Origin: Acidobacteriaceae bacterium
GTDB lineage: Bacteria > Acidobacteriota > Terriglobia > Terriglobales > Acidobacteriaceae
Direction of reading: 5' to 3'
DNA: 33,996 nucleotides
Assembly (NCBI GenBank): GCA_025360645.1
Contig: JANYBT010000015.1
Location: 1 to 33,996, forward strand
A program made the position numbers and the translations under genes. Below the pieces are notes generated by a model. It saw only the letters and a list, made by a program, of their open reading frames with translations. It had not been told where the DNA came from and did not search any database. How positions within the stretch are numbered: the first letter of the stretch is position 1; the number at the start of each line of letters is the position of its first letter. This document shows positions 1-8,598 of the stretch, in pieces.

Positions 1-279
1 CGCCAGGTAATTGTAGGCGGTCTGGGCATTCGCCTGGGCCTGCATTGCGACTGCATCGGTAGTATGGATTACACCGTCATTCACGATTCCTGGAGGAAAT
101 CCGGTGATGGAGGTCCCGGGGTAGAGTCCCAGATCTCCGTAGAGGACTGTCGCTCCGGTGTTGGTTGCGGTGGAGCCAGCCAGCACTGCAAATGTGCTCG
201 CGGTGCCAAGGACGCCGGCGGCATGGGCGTTGATTGCGAAGAAGAAGAGAAACAGGAGACTCAATCGGACCAGTTTCAT
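1..279 (-). CDS. DUF3494 ice-binding-like secreted protein, N-terminal part (runs off left edge)
   Basis: The frame is open from an ATG at 279 down to base 1, giving 93 codons and no stop, so the C-terminus lies outside the window. Residues 1-20 look like a Sec signal peptide: MKLVRL, then a run of Leu/Phe, ending in a NAHA-type cleavage site. The mature start reads LGTASTFAVLAGST, then TGATVLYGDLGLYPG, TGFPPG, and a DAVAMQAQANAQTAYNYLA helix. This order is the N-terminal signature of the DUF3494 ice-binding-protein family, whose members form a secreted beta-solenoid, bind ice in characterised cases, and serve as adhesins or unknown surface proteins in many soil bacteria. A purine-rich GAGAGG lies about 8 bases upstream of the ATG. 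Family membership is confident; real ice binding cannot be judged because the solenoid is not in view. Confidence 0.8.
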   Translation of the reverse strand, partial: MKLVRLSLLFLFFFAINAHAAGVLGTASTFAVLAGSTATNTGATVLYGDLGLYPGTSITGFPPGIVNDGVIHTTDAVAMQAQANAQTAYNYLA

Positions 280-567
280 ATACAACCTCTCTGCCGTCGT
301 TCCATTCGAGAGTCGTGCTTGTAACCGCTGGAAGGATGGCCCAATGGCGACTACGTGAGGCCAGTATGTTGTCGCTGTAAAGGCAACGCTGGTCAAAAGT
401 GCTCAGGTAGGGAAAGAAGAGTTCGACTAAGACATGTTTTGTACAATCCCAGCGCCAAGTGAGACAAAATCTTGACACATTTGGCGCTGTCCTCGGATTT
501 CAACCAGTGCGTTCCGAGTCTTAACAATCGGGGTACCCCTCGATAAGGGCGAAGCCTTTGTCAAGGC
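280..567. other. intergenic region with a 9-bp inverted repeat
   Basis: No convincing gene is present. The region separates the start of the DUF3494 gene from the end of the deacetylase gene, both on the minus strand, so any promoter for the secreted protein should be here. The only clear structure is a perfect inverted repeat, CAGCGCCAA at 450-458 and TTGGCGCTG at 481-489, separated by 22 bases. It could be an operator or a loose hairpin; it has no following T-run. A TTGACA hexamer at 472-477 on the plus strand has no matching -10 box and no plus-strand gene follows it. Confidence 0.4.
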
Positions 568-1557
568 TTACCGTCCCCATACCTCCCGCGCCGCCAGCAC
601 CGTATTGCAGTGAATCGCGATGGTGTCTTCCAGTTTCTGCGCGTAGCCGCCGGCGAAAGTGACCATCACCGGGATCTCGCGGGCGCGGGCCACTCGGAAC
701 ACCAGCTCGTCGCGCCGCTTCAGGCCTTCGATAGTGAGTGACAGTCCGCCCAACTTGTCGTCGCGGTAGGGGTCGGCGCCCGCCACGTAGCACAGCAGGT
801 CAGGCTGGAACTGGCGCAAGCCCGAACTCAGCGCGTTGTCCAGCCAGGCCAGGTAGTCGTCGTCGCCGGTCTCGTCGGGCAGGTCCACATCAATCGACGA
901 TGGCGGCTTCCACGCCGGATAGTTGTTCTCCTGGTGCAGCGAAATTGTGAACACTTCGCCGGCATGGGCATTGCGGAACTTGGCCGGCTGGGCGCCGAGC
1001 GTAACCGGCGCGGCCGAGGGCAACGCTTCTCCGGGAATGCGCATGCCCGCAAAAATCGCCGCTGTGCCGTTGCCCTGGTGCACGTCACAATCGAGTGTCA
1101 TCGCCGTCGAAATCTTTTCGTCGCGCTGCATGCGCCGGATGGCGATGGCCACATCGTGGATCATGCAAAAGCCCTCGCCGTGGTCGGGGAAGGCGTGGTG
1201 AAATCCGCCGCCGATGCTGAAGGCGACGCGTTCATTCAACGCATAGTCCGCCGCCAGCATGGAGCCGCCCGCCGCCAGCCAGAACGCGCGCACCAGTTCC
1301 GGTGAGTAGGGCACTTCCATCTCCAGCTCTTCGCGCGCAGAGAGCGTTCCGGTCTTGAGTTTGTGAACGTACTGCGGGGTGTGTACCAGCAGCACGTCCT
1401 GGTCGCTGGCCGGACGCGGCTCCACAAAGTCGCCCGCCTCGGCGATGCCCGTTTCCAGCAAGCGGTCGTGGATGCGCCGGTATTTTTCTGAAGGGAATAC
1501 GTGGGAGCCGATGGGCAGGTAGTAGTCGTCGCTATAAATCAGCTTGAAGGGCAGCAT
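568..1557 (-). CDS. class IV histone-deacetylase-family (HDAC11-like) metal-dependent deacetylase
   Basis: The 329-residue protein belongs to the arginase/deacetylase fold family, whose members remove acetyl groups from lysines or small amines using zinc. Visible active-site elements are the His pair H120-H121 in GGGFHHA, the metal ligands D158 and H160 in DCDVHQGNGT, the third ligand D262 in GADPYRDD, and the catalytic Tyr Y305 in FAGGY. The SLHQENNYP string after the metal site is typical of the class IV (HDAC11-like) branch rather than AcuC. About 25 extra residues (roughly 172-200) sit between the metal-binding loop and that string. It lies 49 bp downstream of hspR on the same strand and is probably co-transcribed with it. 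The ATG has only a distant GGAG, so translation may be weak or coupled. The substrate is unknown. Confidence 0.85.
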   Translation of the reverse strand: MLPFKLIYSDDYYLPIGSHVFPSEKYRRIHDRLLETGIAEAGDFVEPRPASDQDVLLVHTPQYVHKLKTGTLSAREELEMEVPYSPELVRAFWLAAGGSMLAADYALNERVAFSIGGGFHHAFPDHGEGFCMIHDVAIAIRRMQRDEKISTAMTLDCDVHQGNGTAAIFAGMRIPGEALPSAAPVTLGAQPAKFRNAHAGEVFTISLHQENNYPAWKPPSSIDVDLPDETGDDDYLAWLDNALSSGLRQFQPDLLCYVAGADPYRDDKLGGLSLTIEGLKRRDELVFRVARAREIPVMVTFAGGYAQKLEDTIAIHCNTVLAAREVWGR

Positions 1558-1606
1558 GGCGTCGAGATCGCTCCGCAGCTTACGGAAAACTCACCATCAT
1601 ACGCCC

Positions 1607-2002
1607 CTATTTCTTCCTGGTTGAAGCGGGCAGGGGCACGGTGCGGCGAATCGGCACCATAGCGCCTTTCGACGGGTCGGCGGCGGCGGCCGCGCGCAGC
1701 AGCACTTCTTCCTGGATGTACTTCACGAAGTCTTGCGTCTGGCGCTGCATTTCTTCCATGCGCTCACGCATTTGCAGGATGATCGCAATGCCGCTGATGT
1801 TCACGCCCAGGTCGCGCGCCAGCGACAGAATGAACTCCAGCCGCAACAGATCTTCGTCGGTATAAAGGCGCGTGTTCCCCTCAGTGCGCGATGGTTTCAG
1901 CAACCCTTCGCGCTCATAAAGCCGCAGCGTCTGCGGATGAATCTCATACATTTCGGCGACCGCCGAGATCATGTACGCGCCTTTGGATTTACGTTTGGTC
2001 AT
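1607..2002 (-). CDS. hspR: MerR-family heat-shock repressor HspR
   Basis: The 131-residue protein has a winged-helix MerR DNA-binding domain at its N-terminus (AVAEMYEIHPQTLRLYERE, then GLLKPSRTEGNTRLY), followed by DEDLLRLEFILSLARDLGVN and a dimerisation helix IILQMRERMEEMQ. The HPQTLR-YER and TEGNTRLY strings are diagnostic of HspR, which represses dnaK-type chaperone genes by binding HAIR inverted repeats, with DnaK as co-repressor in studied actinobacteria. No sensor cysteines are visible. A matching HAIR-like site lies over the dnaK promoter at 8352-8372. The ATG at 2002 has a weak ribosome site; an in-frame ATG at 1972, just before ISAVAEM, has AAAGG seven bases upstream and is an alternative start. 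The C-terminal tail is basic and Ala/Pro-rich. It heads an apparent two-gene operon with the deacetylase. Confidence 0.88.
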   Translation of the reverse strand: MTKRKSKGAYMISAVAEMYEIHPQTLRLYEREGLLKPSRTEGNTRLYTDEDLLRLEFILSLARDLGVNISGIAIILQMRERMEEMQRQTQDFVKYIQEEVLLRAAAAADPSKGAMVPIRRTVPLPASTRKK

Positions 2003-2080
2003 TCCAAGTCAGCTTGCTACACTTTTGCGTCAGCTCAGGACAGACCATTCTACATCGGGCAGAAACTGAGACCGCAGACT

Positions 2081-2096
2081 CGATGCCGAAGCATCG
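2081..2096 (-). promoter_or_regulatory. UUCG-capped hairpin in the predicted hspR leader
   Basis: Read on the minus strand the sequence is CGATGC-TTCG-GCATCG, a perfect 6-bp stem closed by C-G around a UUCG tetraloop, which is an exceptionally stable RNA loop. It lies between the predicted hspR promoter and the ATG, about 80 bases before the start codon. It has no T-run on either side, so it is not an ordinary terminator. A role in message stability or leader folding is inference. Confidence 0.4.
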
Positions 2097-2121
2097 GCAG
2101 CCGCCACCTTCCCGCGCGCCG

Positions 2122-2150
2122 ATTGTACAAAAACCTTGACATCTTCCCAA
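2122..2150 (-). promoter_or_regulatory. predicted sigma-70 promoter of hspR
   Basis: On the minus strand TTGGGA (2150 to 2145) is followed after exactly 17 bases by TACAAT (2127 to 2122). The -35 matches 4 of 6 and the -10 matches 5 of 6 consensus positions. The predicted start near 2115 gives a leader of about 113 bases. No HAIR-like repeat overlaps it, so there is no sign of HspR autoregulation here. Confidence 0.45.
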
Positions 2151-2447
2151 AAATAGCTTAACTGGTAGTTATTAAAATGCTCTCAGATCACGCGACGGCC
2201 GGAAATCGCCCTGGGATGCGTTCTCGTGGCCTAGGAGACTCCAGGGGTATCAAAGGCCCACCTCGACCCCTACTATCGATTGTAGGTACCCTAGCGGCCC
2301 CACAATGGGCATCCTGCGTGAGACCCATGCCCGGTATTCGAGGCTGGACGGACGATTCCTTGGCCATTCCGGACGGAAAGTTTGCTAAGTACTTGATTTC
2401 ATTGGGATATTCTGGTTTGCCCCGGTTGGCACGACTTCGAGCCCCGT

Positions 2448-3848
2448 TCAAGCAGCGGATTGCGTGCTCCCTTCGGGCGGAACCCACCCCTCGGGTTTCA
2501 GCAGTCGGTTGATTCCATAAGCCACCACCCCGGCGCCGATCAAGATCATGCCGAAGGCAAACGAGCTCATGCCGAGCACCGACTCGTGCTCACCGCGGAC
2601 CACCGCGAATCCCAGCAGCAGGACGGGTGCAATGCCAATCGCCACCGCGCCGAACATTCCGCCCGGAACGCGGAACGGCCGCCCCAGCTCGGGCTCGCGA
2701 ATGCGCAGGAAGATCAGCGCGAGAAATTCCAGCGACAGGCTTGCGCCATAGAGCAGGATGTCGATCGTCACCAGGCGTTCGAAGCCGAGGCCCAGGCACA
2801 GCGCCCAGCAAAATGCGAGCACTACGATGGCGACCCACGGCGCGCGCGTCCGGGGGTGGACCTTGCCAAAGACGCTGGGCAACATGCCGTCTTGCGCCAT
2901 GGCGAGGGGAAGCCGCGAGTAGCTCATCACCAACGCATTGAACATGCCGAAGGCGCTAACCATGCCGCCCAGCACCAGCCCAACGCGAAGCAGCGGGCCG
3001 CCAACCATTCCCGCAATGTCTGACCAGGAGCCGGTCTCCCAGGCGCTGGCGTGTAAGCCGGTCATCCACATGGCGGCGACGGGGACGATGTAGGTCAGCG
3101 ACACGATCACCACCGCCACCAGCATGGCGCGCGGATAAGTCCTCTGCGGCCGCTCGACCTCGGTGGCGATGGTGGAGGCGTTGTCCCATCCCATGTAGTT
3201 CCACATGGCGATGAGCACGCCGCCCAGAATGTCCACGGTGGAAGTGGTCGGCCGGGTGACGGCATGGACCAGCGCACCGTACTTGAACGGCGCCAGCAAC
3301 ACGATGAGCAAGAAGGGCGAGGACAGCGCGAAAAAAAGCCACAGCGAGGTGGTCGAAACCACTCGCACCCCGGCGATGTTCATCAACGCGCACACCGCCA
3401 CCACCACCACTCCCACCACGATGCCGCGATGGTTCTCCGCAAACCAGGGAAACATGCGAGTGAGGTAGGTGACAAAGAGCGTGGGATAAATCGCCATATC
3501 GAAAATGCTGGCGACCAGCGACAGCCAGGCCTCTTGAAATCCCCAAAAGTTGCCCATGGCGCGGCGCACCCAGGCGTAGTAGCCGCCCTCAAAGGGCAGC
3601 GCGCTGGAGAGTTCGCCAATCATGAACGCAGTGGGCAACGCCCATAGCACCGGCGTCAGCAGCAGGATGAGGATGGCTTTGCCGTAGCCTGCGCCGTGCA
3701 CAATGTCTTCGGTGCCATAGGTTCCGCCCGACACCATAAAAAACGTGGCGGCGACCAGCGGCCAAAGCGTAAGGCGAACGAATTGTTTGCGGGGAACCGC
3801 AGCGAGAGGAGACTGCGGAGTCTGGGTGGGGACGCTAGCTGTTGCCAA
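2448..3848 (-). CDS. APC-superfamily amino acid/polyamine permease
   Basis: The 466-residue integral membrane protein has about 12 hydrophobic segments, the arrangement of the amino acid-polyamine-organocation family, which moves amino acids or amines by proton or sodium coupling or by exchange. The first helix begins near residue 28 and carries MVSGGTYGTEDIVHGAGYG, an APC helix-1 unwound motif. The string FEGGYYAWVRRAMG after helix 2 and the MWNYMGWDNASTIATEVE segment of helix 6 are characteristic of the family. RPFRVPGG occurs in the loop before the last helices. The substrate cannot be read from the sequence. The start is a TTG at 3848: an in-frame stop lies two codons upstream and no Met occurs until the first helix. 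Its AGGAGG ribosome site is strong but unusually far away, at 12 bases. Confidence 0.85.
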   Translation of the reverse strand: MATASVPTQTPQSPLAAVPRKQFVRLTLWPLVAATFFMVSGGTYGTEDIVHGAGYGKAILILLLTPVLWALPTAFMIGELSSALPFEGGYYAWVRRAMGNFWGFQEAWLSLVASIFDMAIYPTLFVTYLTRMFPWFAENHRGIVVGVVVVAVCALMNIAGVRVVSTTSLWLFFALSSPFLLIVLLAPFKYGALVHAVTRPTTSTVDILGGVLIAMWNYMGWDNASTIATEVERPQRTYPRAMLVAVVIVSLTYIVPVAAMWMTGLHASAWETGSWSDIAGMVGGPLLRVGLVLGGMVSAFGMFNALVMSYSRLPLAMAQDGMLPSVFGKVHPRTRAPWVAIVVLAFCWALCLGLGFERLVTIDILLYGASLSLEFLALIFLRIREPELGRPFRVPGGMFGAVAIGIAPVLLLGFAVVRGEHESVLGMSSFAFGMILIGAGVVAYGINRLLKPEGWVPPEGSTQSAA

Positions 3849-4208
3849 TTTCTATGTGTTCCTCCTCAAGGCGACTCACTCTCACCACTCCGTCTCCCTT
3901 GACTTGCTGCGGAGCTTCCGGTTGGAACAACGATTTCCGGACATGTCGGCGAGGTTAGTTCGCAGTTGTGAGAATACGGGAAAATGACGGTGGCGCGAAG
4001 ATTTTTTTATGAAAGTCCAAGTTTTTTTGGCGGCGGGAATAGGAACGGGACCGCGGGTGAGGAGAATGAAGGCGAGCGCTCGGGGAAAGGCGCGGACCAC
4101 CGGGGGGCGCAGGGTAAGCACAGGGTTAATCGCAACCGCGGACAGTGGGCTGCCGCTGGGGATCGGCTGGAATACAACCGAGAAAAAAGATCTGCGGGAA
4201 TTTAGGGC
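3849..4208. other. divergent intergenic region between permease and cupin genes
   Basis: This stretch lies between a leftward permease gene and a rightward cupin gene and should hold both control regions. The AGGAGG ribosome site of the permease is at 3863-3868 (read on the minus strand). Two homopolymer runs (T7 near 4003-4009 and T7 near 4022-4028) stand out in otherwise GC-rich DNA. Long open frames here lack family motifs and I do not regard them as genes. Confidence 0.35.
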
Positions 4209-4237
4209 TTGGCGGCCTGGGCAGGGCCGTATAAAAT
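4209..4237 (+). promoter_or_regulatory. predicted sigma-70 promoter of the cupin gene
   Basis: TTGGCG at 4209-4214 is followed after 17 bases by TAAAAT at 4232-4237, within the AT-rich string TATAAAATTCG. The -35 matches 4 of 6 and the -10 matches 5 of 6 positions. The leader would be about 36 bases and contains the AAAGGA ribosome site at 4267-4272. Confidence 0.4.
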
Positions 4238-4279
4238 TCGAATGTCCGGCTCGATTCCGGTCAAAGAAAGGAACTCGTG

Positions 4280-4738
4280 ATGAGAAAAATCCTTTTGGCG
4301 CTATGCGCCCTCTGCATGCTCCTGTCGGCGCAAACCGGCGTGAAGCAAAACATCTTTGCTGCCGACCAAATTAAATACGGTGCGCCGCCGCCGTTCATCG
4401 CCGCCGGCGCGCAAGTCGCGGTGCTGGAGGGCGATCCGTCGGCGAGTTCCGGCGACTTTACCATCCGGCTGAAAATGCCCGACGGCTACAAGATCTCTCC
4501 GCATTGGCATCCCAAGCGCGAGAATGTGACCGTGATTTCCGGCAACTTCAAGGTGGGGATGGGAGACAAGTTCGATGAAAGCAAAATGACGAGCTTCGCT
4601 CCCGGCAGTTTCGCCTACCTCGACCCGGAGATGCATCACTATGCCATGGCATCCGGGGATGCGGTAGTGCAGGTGCATGGCATGTCGCCCCTGCAATTCA
4701 ACTATGTGAATCCGGCAGATGATCCCAGCAAGAAGTAG
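4280..4738 (+). CDS. secreted small cupin-domain protein
   Basis: The 152-residue protein starts with a signal peptide (MRKILLALCALCMLLSAQTG). The rest is a single cupin barrel. The first cupin motif is visible as PHWHPKRENVTVISG, with two His and a Glu as likely metal ligands, and the second as DPEMHHYAMASGDAVVQVHG, with further His. It is a probable extracytoplasmic metal-binding protein; no substrate is evident. A GTG directly upstream at 4277 is also in frame, but AAAGGA lies 7 bases from the ATG, the better spacing. The gene converges on dnaJ with only 15 bases between the stops. Confidence 0.75.
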   Translation: MRKILLALCALCMLLSAQTGVKQNIFAADQIKYGAPPPFIAAGAQVAVLEGDPSASSGDFTIRLKMPDGYKISPHWHPKRENVTVISGNFKVGMGDKFDESKMTSFAPGSFAYLDPEMHHYAMASGDAVVQVHGMSPLQFNYVNPADDPSKK

Positions 4739-4753
4739 GGGCGGAGGGGGAGC

Positions 4754-5971
4754 CTAGACTTCCTTCCACAACTCTTCGCGCGGGTCTTCGGGGTTTAACT
4801 GGGCCAGTTCGCGCAGCAGTTCTTTGGTGCGCTCGTCGCGCGGCTTGGGGACGGTAATTTTTACTTCTACAATCTCGTCACCTCGCGCGCCGTCTTTGGT
4901 TGCGGACGGTACGCCCTTTTCGCGCAGGCGCAGTTTCTGTCCCGACTGCGTGCCCGGCGGAATCTTGAGCAGGGCGCGGCCGTCTACGGTGGGGACTTCA
5001 ATCTTCGCGCCCAGCGCCGCTTCGGTGGTGCTTACCGGGACGGTCAAAGTGATGTCGTCGCCATCGCGGCGGAAAATTGGGTGCTCGCCGGTGCGGATGA
5101 TGACGTAGAGGTCGCCGGTGCCGCCGCCAGCAGTTCCAGCGTTGCCTCGGCCCGCCAAGCGAATGCGCTGGCCATCGCGAGTGCCCGCCTTGATGCGGAT
5201 TTCCAGCGGTTCGGTTCGCGACACCGTACCCTCTCCGTGACAACTGGGACAGGTGGAAATGCTGTGGCCGGTGCCATGACAGCGCGGACAGGTGGTGTTG
5301 AATTTCATGCGGCCGCCGGTTTGTTCGACCGTGCCTTTGCCGTTGCATTGCGGGCAGACGCCGGGCGCCTGCAGCTGGCCTTTGCCATGGCAGGTGGCGC
5401 AGGTGTCGCGGCGCGCGATGTCGAGCTTCATCACACCGCCCCGGATCGCGGTCCAGAAGGGCACGTTGACCTGGTACTCCACGTCGGAGCCAGGTTCGGA
5501 GTGTCCCTCGGGCTGGGGGCCGCCCCCGCCGCTGAACATACTGGAAAAAATGTCGCGAAAGCCGCCGCTGGAAGTTTTTTGCTTGCGTGCGCCGTCCACC
5601 AAATCGGAAAAATCGAAGCCGCCAAAATCAAAGTGAACGCCTTGCGCGCCGCCGCTGGTGGGGCCGGGCGTGCCGCCAGGAAATCCGCCAGTGGCGCTGC
5701 CGCCGCCGCGCGCGTAAGCCTCGGCTGTAGCGGGGTCAATGTTGTCGGAATAGAAGCCGACCTGGTCGTAAATCTTGCGCTTCTTGGGCTCGCTGAGAAC
5801 GTCGTTGGCTTCAGAGATTTCTTTGAATTTCTCTTCTGCCTTCTTGTCGCCGGGATTGACGTCGGGATGGTATTTGCGCGCGAGTTTGCGGAAAGCCTTG
5901 CGGATCTCTTCCGCCGAGGCAGTCTTCTTTATGCCCAGCAGTCCGTAATAGTCTTTGGTTGGAGTAGCCAT
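4754..5971 (-). CDS. dnaJ: molecular chaperone DnaJ (Hsp40)
   Basis: The 405-residue co-chaperone delivers unfolded clients to DnaK and stimulates its ATPase. The J domain is at residues 7-72 with the essential HPD at 35-37. A long Gly/Phe-rich linker (about 87-165) follows. Four zinc-finger repeats are then present: [24 protein letters not shown] and CPSCHGEG. The C-terminal substrate-binding beta domains follow, so this is a full type I DnaJ, slightly longer than the usual 375-380 because of the linker. It is downstream of dnaK on the same strand with a 59-residue ORF between. No strong ribosome site precedes the ATG at 5971, which fits translation from an operon message. No grpE is in the window. 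Confidence 0.95.
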   Translation of the reverse strand: MATPTKDYYGLLGIKKTASAEEIRKAFRKLARKYHPDVNPGDKKAEEKFKEISEANDVLSEPKKRKIYDQVGFYSDNIDPATAEAYARGGGSATGGFPGGTPGPTSGGAQGVHFDFGGFDFSDLVDGARKQKTSSGGFRDIFSSMFSGGGGPQPEGHSEPGSDVEYQVNVPFWTAIRGGVMKLDIARRDTCATCHGKGQLQAPGVCPQCNGKGTVEQTGGRMKFNTTCPRCHGTGHSISTCPSCHGEGTVSRTEPLEIRIKAGTRDGQRIRLAGRGNAGTAGGGTGDLYVIIRTGEHPIFRRDGDDITLTVPVSTTEAALGAKIEVPTVDGRALLKIPPGTQSGQKLRLREKGVPSATKDGARGDEIVEVKITVPKPRDERTKELLRELAQLNPEDPREELWKEV

Positions 5972-6019
5972 GGTTTCGCGCGCGGCAAACCGAATTCCAC
6001 GGTAACAGAAGCGGGGATG

Positions 6020-6199
6020 CTAATTCACGATTTCGCGCGCCTGTTCGTCTAGCAATATGGCAAACGAATCGTAGGGTGCCTGGTCCATCACCACCGGGAT
6101 GCGCTGCATGCCGGTCGGCGATGGAGCGTAGCAATACCAGCGCCCCTCTTCGGGGACGAAGTTCACGAAAAACGCTTGGCCGTGCAGTTCAAAGTTCAA
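6020..6199 (-). CDS. 59-residue conserved-looking protein between dnaK and dnaJ (TTG start)
   Basis: An open frame of 59 codons starts with TTG at 6199, four bases after a GAGGAG ribosome site, and stops at 6020, 48 bases before dnaJ. The product begins NFELHGQAFFVNFVPEEGRW and continues through YCYAPSPTGMQRIPVVMDQ to end DEQAREIVN. Its alternating polar/hydrophobic strands and FxVxFVPEEGRWYCY-like edge look like a real small folded domain rather than random translation. I do not recognise a named family. Its place inside the dnaK-dnaJ operon suggests co-expression under heat shock. No other frame in the dnaK-dnaJ gap has comparable signals. Confidence 0.6.
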   Translation of the reverse strand: MNFELHGQAFFVNFVPEEGRWYCYAPSPTGMQRIPVVMDQAPYDSFAILLDEQAREIVN

Positions 6200-6252
6200 T
6201 TGGCTCCTCAGTTCTTCGTTTCGCGTGATTGTGTGATGCTGCCGATAAAATG

Positions 6253-6282
6253 CAAGATCGCTCGCTTCGCTCGGGATGACAA
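6253..6282 (-). repeat. short interspersed repeat (TGTCATCCCGAGCGAAGCGA type)
   Basis: Read on the minus strand the core is TGTCATCCCGAGCGAAGCGA followed by GCGATCTTGC. This is the widely scattered short intergenic repeat whose translation in one frame reads CHPE(A/R)K/S-R. A related, more degenerate copy occurs at 8688-8712 in the same orientation. It lies in the dnaK to small-ORF gap. Confidence 0.6.
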
Positions 6283-6287
6283 GTGTG

Positions 6288-6345
6288 AAAAAAGAATGAC
6301 GGCTGCGGGCGCCCGCTTCGAACGCCTTCTTCGAGTGCCCGCAGC
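6288..6345 (-). terminator. possible attenuator or terminator between dnaK and the downstream genes
   Basis: On the minus strand, six bases beyond the dnaK stop codon, GCTGCGGGC (6345 to 6337) pairs perfectly with GCCCGCAGC (6310 to 6302) across a 26-base loop, and a run of six T (6293 to 6288) follows eight bases later. The stem-to-T distance and the loop are too long for a strong intrinsic terminator. Partial attenuation, giving more dnaK than dnaJ message, is a reasonable inference. Confidence 0.3.
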
Positions 6346-6350
6346 ACGCA

Positions 6351-8279
<1,929 letters not shown>

Positions 8280-8342
8280 GTAGAGTCTCCTGAAAACTAT
8301 AAGTGCTTGCGAATGAGTGTATTAACCGTAGCAACAGAGCTG

Positions 8343-8371
8343 ATAATAATACTTGAGTGAGTTGCTGTCAA
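8343..8371 (-). promoter_or_regulatory. dnaK promoter, near-consensus sigma-70
   Basis: On the minus strand a perfect TTGACA (8371 to 8366) is followed after exactly 17 bases by TATTAT (8348 to 8343), which differs from consensus at one position. The predicted start near 8336 gives a leader of about 57 bases ending in AGGAGA-N6-ATG. Such a strong housekeeping promoter fits negative control by a repressor rather than control by an alternative sigma factor. Confidence 0.75.
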
Positions 8372-8372
8372 G
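8352..8372. promoter_or_regulatory. HspR-type (HAIR-like) operator over the dnaK promoter
   Basis: The HAIR consensus known from Streptomyces and other HspR systems is CTTGAGT-N7-ACTCAAG. Read on the minus strand the window has CTTGACA-N7-ACTCAAG: the spacing is exact, the second half-site is perfect, and the first half differs at its last two bases. These two changes are the ones that make the half-site double as the TTGACA -35 box. The site covers the -35 and most of the spacer, ideal for blocking RNA polymerase. Confidence 0.7.
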
Positions 8373-8430
8373 TTTTAGATGCAGGGGTGATGAGGAGGGA
8401 TTCTGGGAATTTTGCGTCAGGAGAGATCGC

Positions 8431-8598
8431 TCAGGAAAGGTCAGTGAGGATCTTCTGGAGGGTGGGTTTGTGCTTTTCCGGCTTGCGGGTCTTTTCCTTG
8501 ACGACTTGGCCGGCCTTGGGGGCGCCGATGCGCTCGCGCGCCAAGGCCTTGACGGCGGTGACGGCTCGGAAGGGCTTGGGTTTTTTCTTCTTGGTCAT
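8431..8598 (-). CDS. small lysine-rich basic protein, 55 residues
   Basis: The predicted product starts MTKKKKPKPFRAVTAVKALA, continues with RERIGAPKAGQVVKEKTRKP and ends KPTLQKILTDLS. About a quarter of the residues are Lys or Arg, spread as in small nucleic-acid-binding proteins, and there is no hydrophobic core. I do not recognise a named family. The frame remains open upstream to about 8775, but that extension translates the interspersed repeat at 8688-8712 and is not protein-like, so I chose the internal ATG at 8598. The ribosome site is weak. It ends 58 bases upstream of the dnaK operator on the same strand. Confidence 0.5.
   Translation of the reverse strand: MTKKKKPKPFRAVTAVKALARERIGAPKAGQVVKEKTRKPEKHKPTLQKILTDLS

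Larger units (their letters stand above)
2003..2447. other. intergenic region between hspR and the APC permease gene
   Basis: The part next to hspR holds its predicted promoter and a leader hairpin, listed separately. In the remaining 2151-2447 I see no gene. Open frames there show no recognisable motif and no good ribosome site. No known structured RNA was recognised. A short inverted repeat, CCTAC and GTAGG around 2270-2286, has no T-run. Confidence 0.4.

Noticed and set aside
471-489. CTTGACA at 471-477 as a second HspR half-site
   Set aside because: No ACTCAAG-like partner occurs seven bases further on either strand. The sequence is better explained by the unrelated 9-bp inverted repeat.
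2413-2445. TGGCAC resembling a sigma-54 -24 element (2427-2432)
   Set aside because: The -12 TTGC (or GC) at the required spacing is missing, and no plus-strand gene lies downstream.
2177-2512. Open frames on both strands in the hspR-permease spacer
   Set aside because: No ribosome site, no signal peptide or domain motif, and irregular composition. They also run into the end of the permease gene.
5081-6052. A 323-codon open frame on the plus strand
   Set aside because: It is antisense to dnaJ, whose J domain and four zinc repeats are certain. The Ala/Gly/Val-rich product is a codon-bias artefact.
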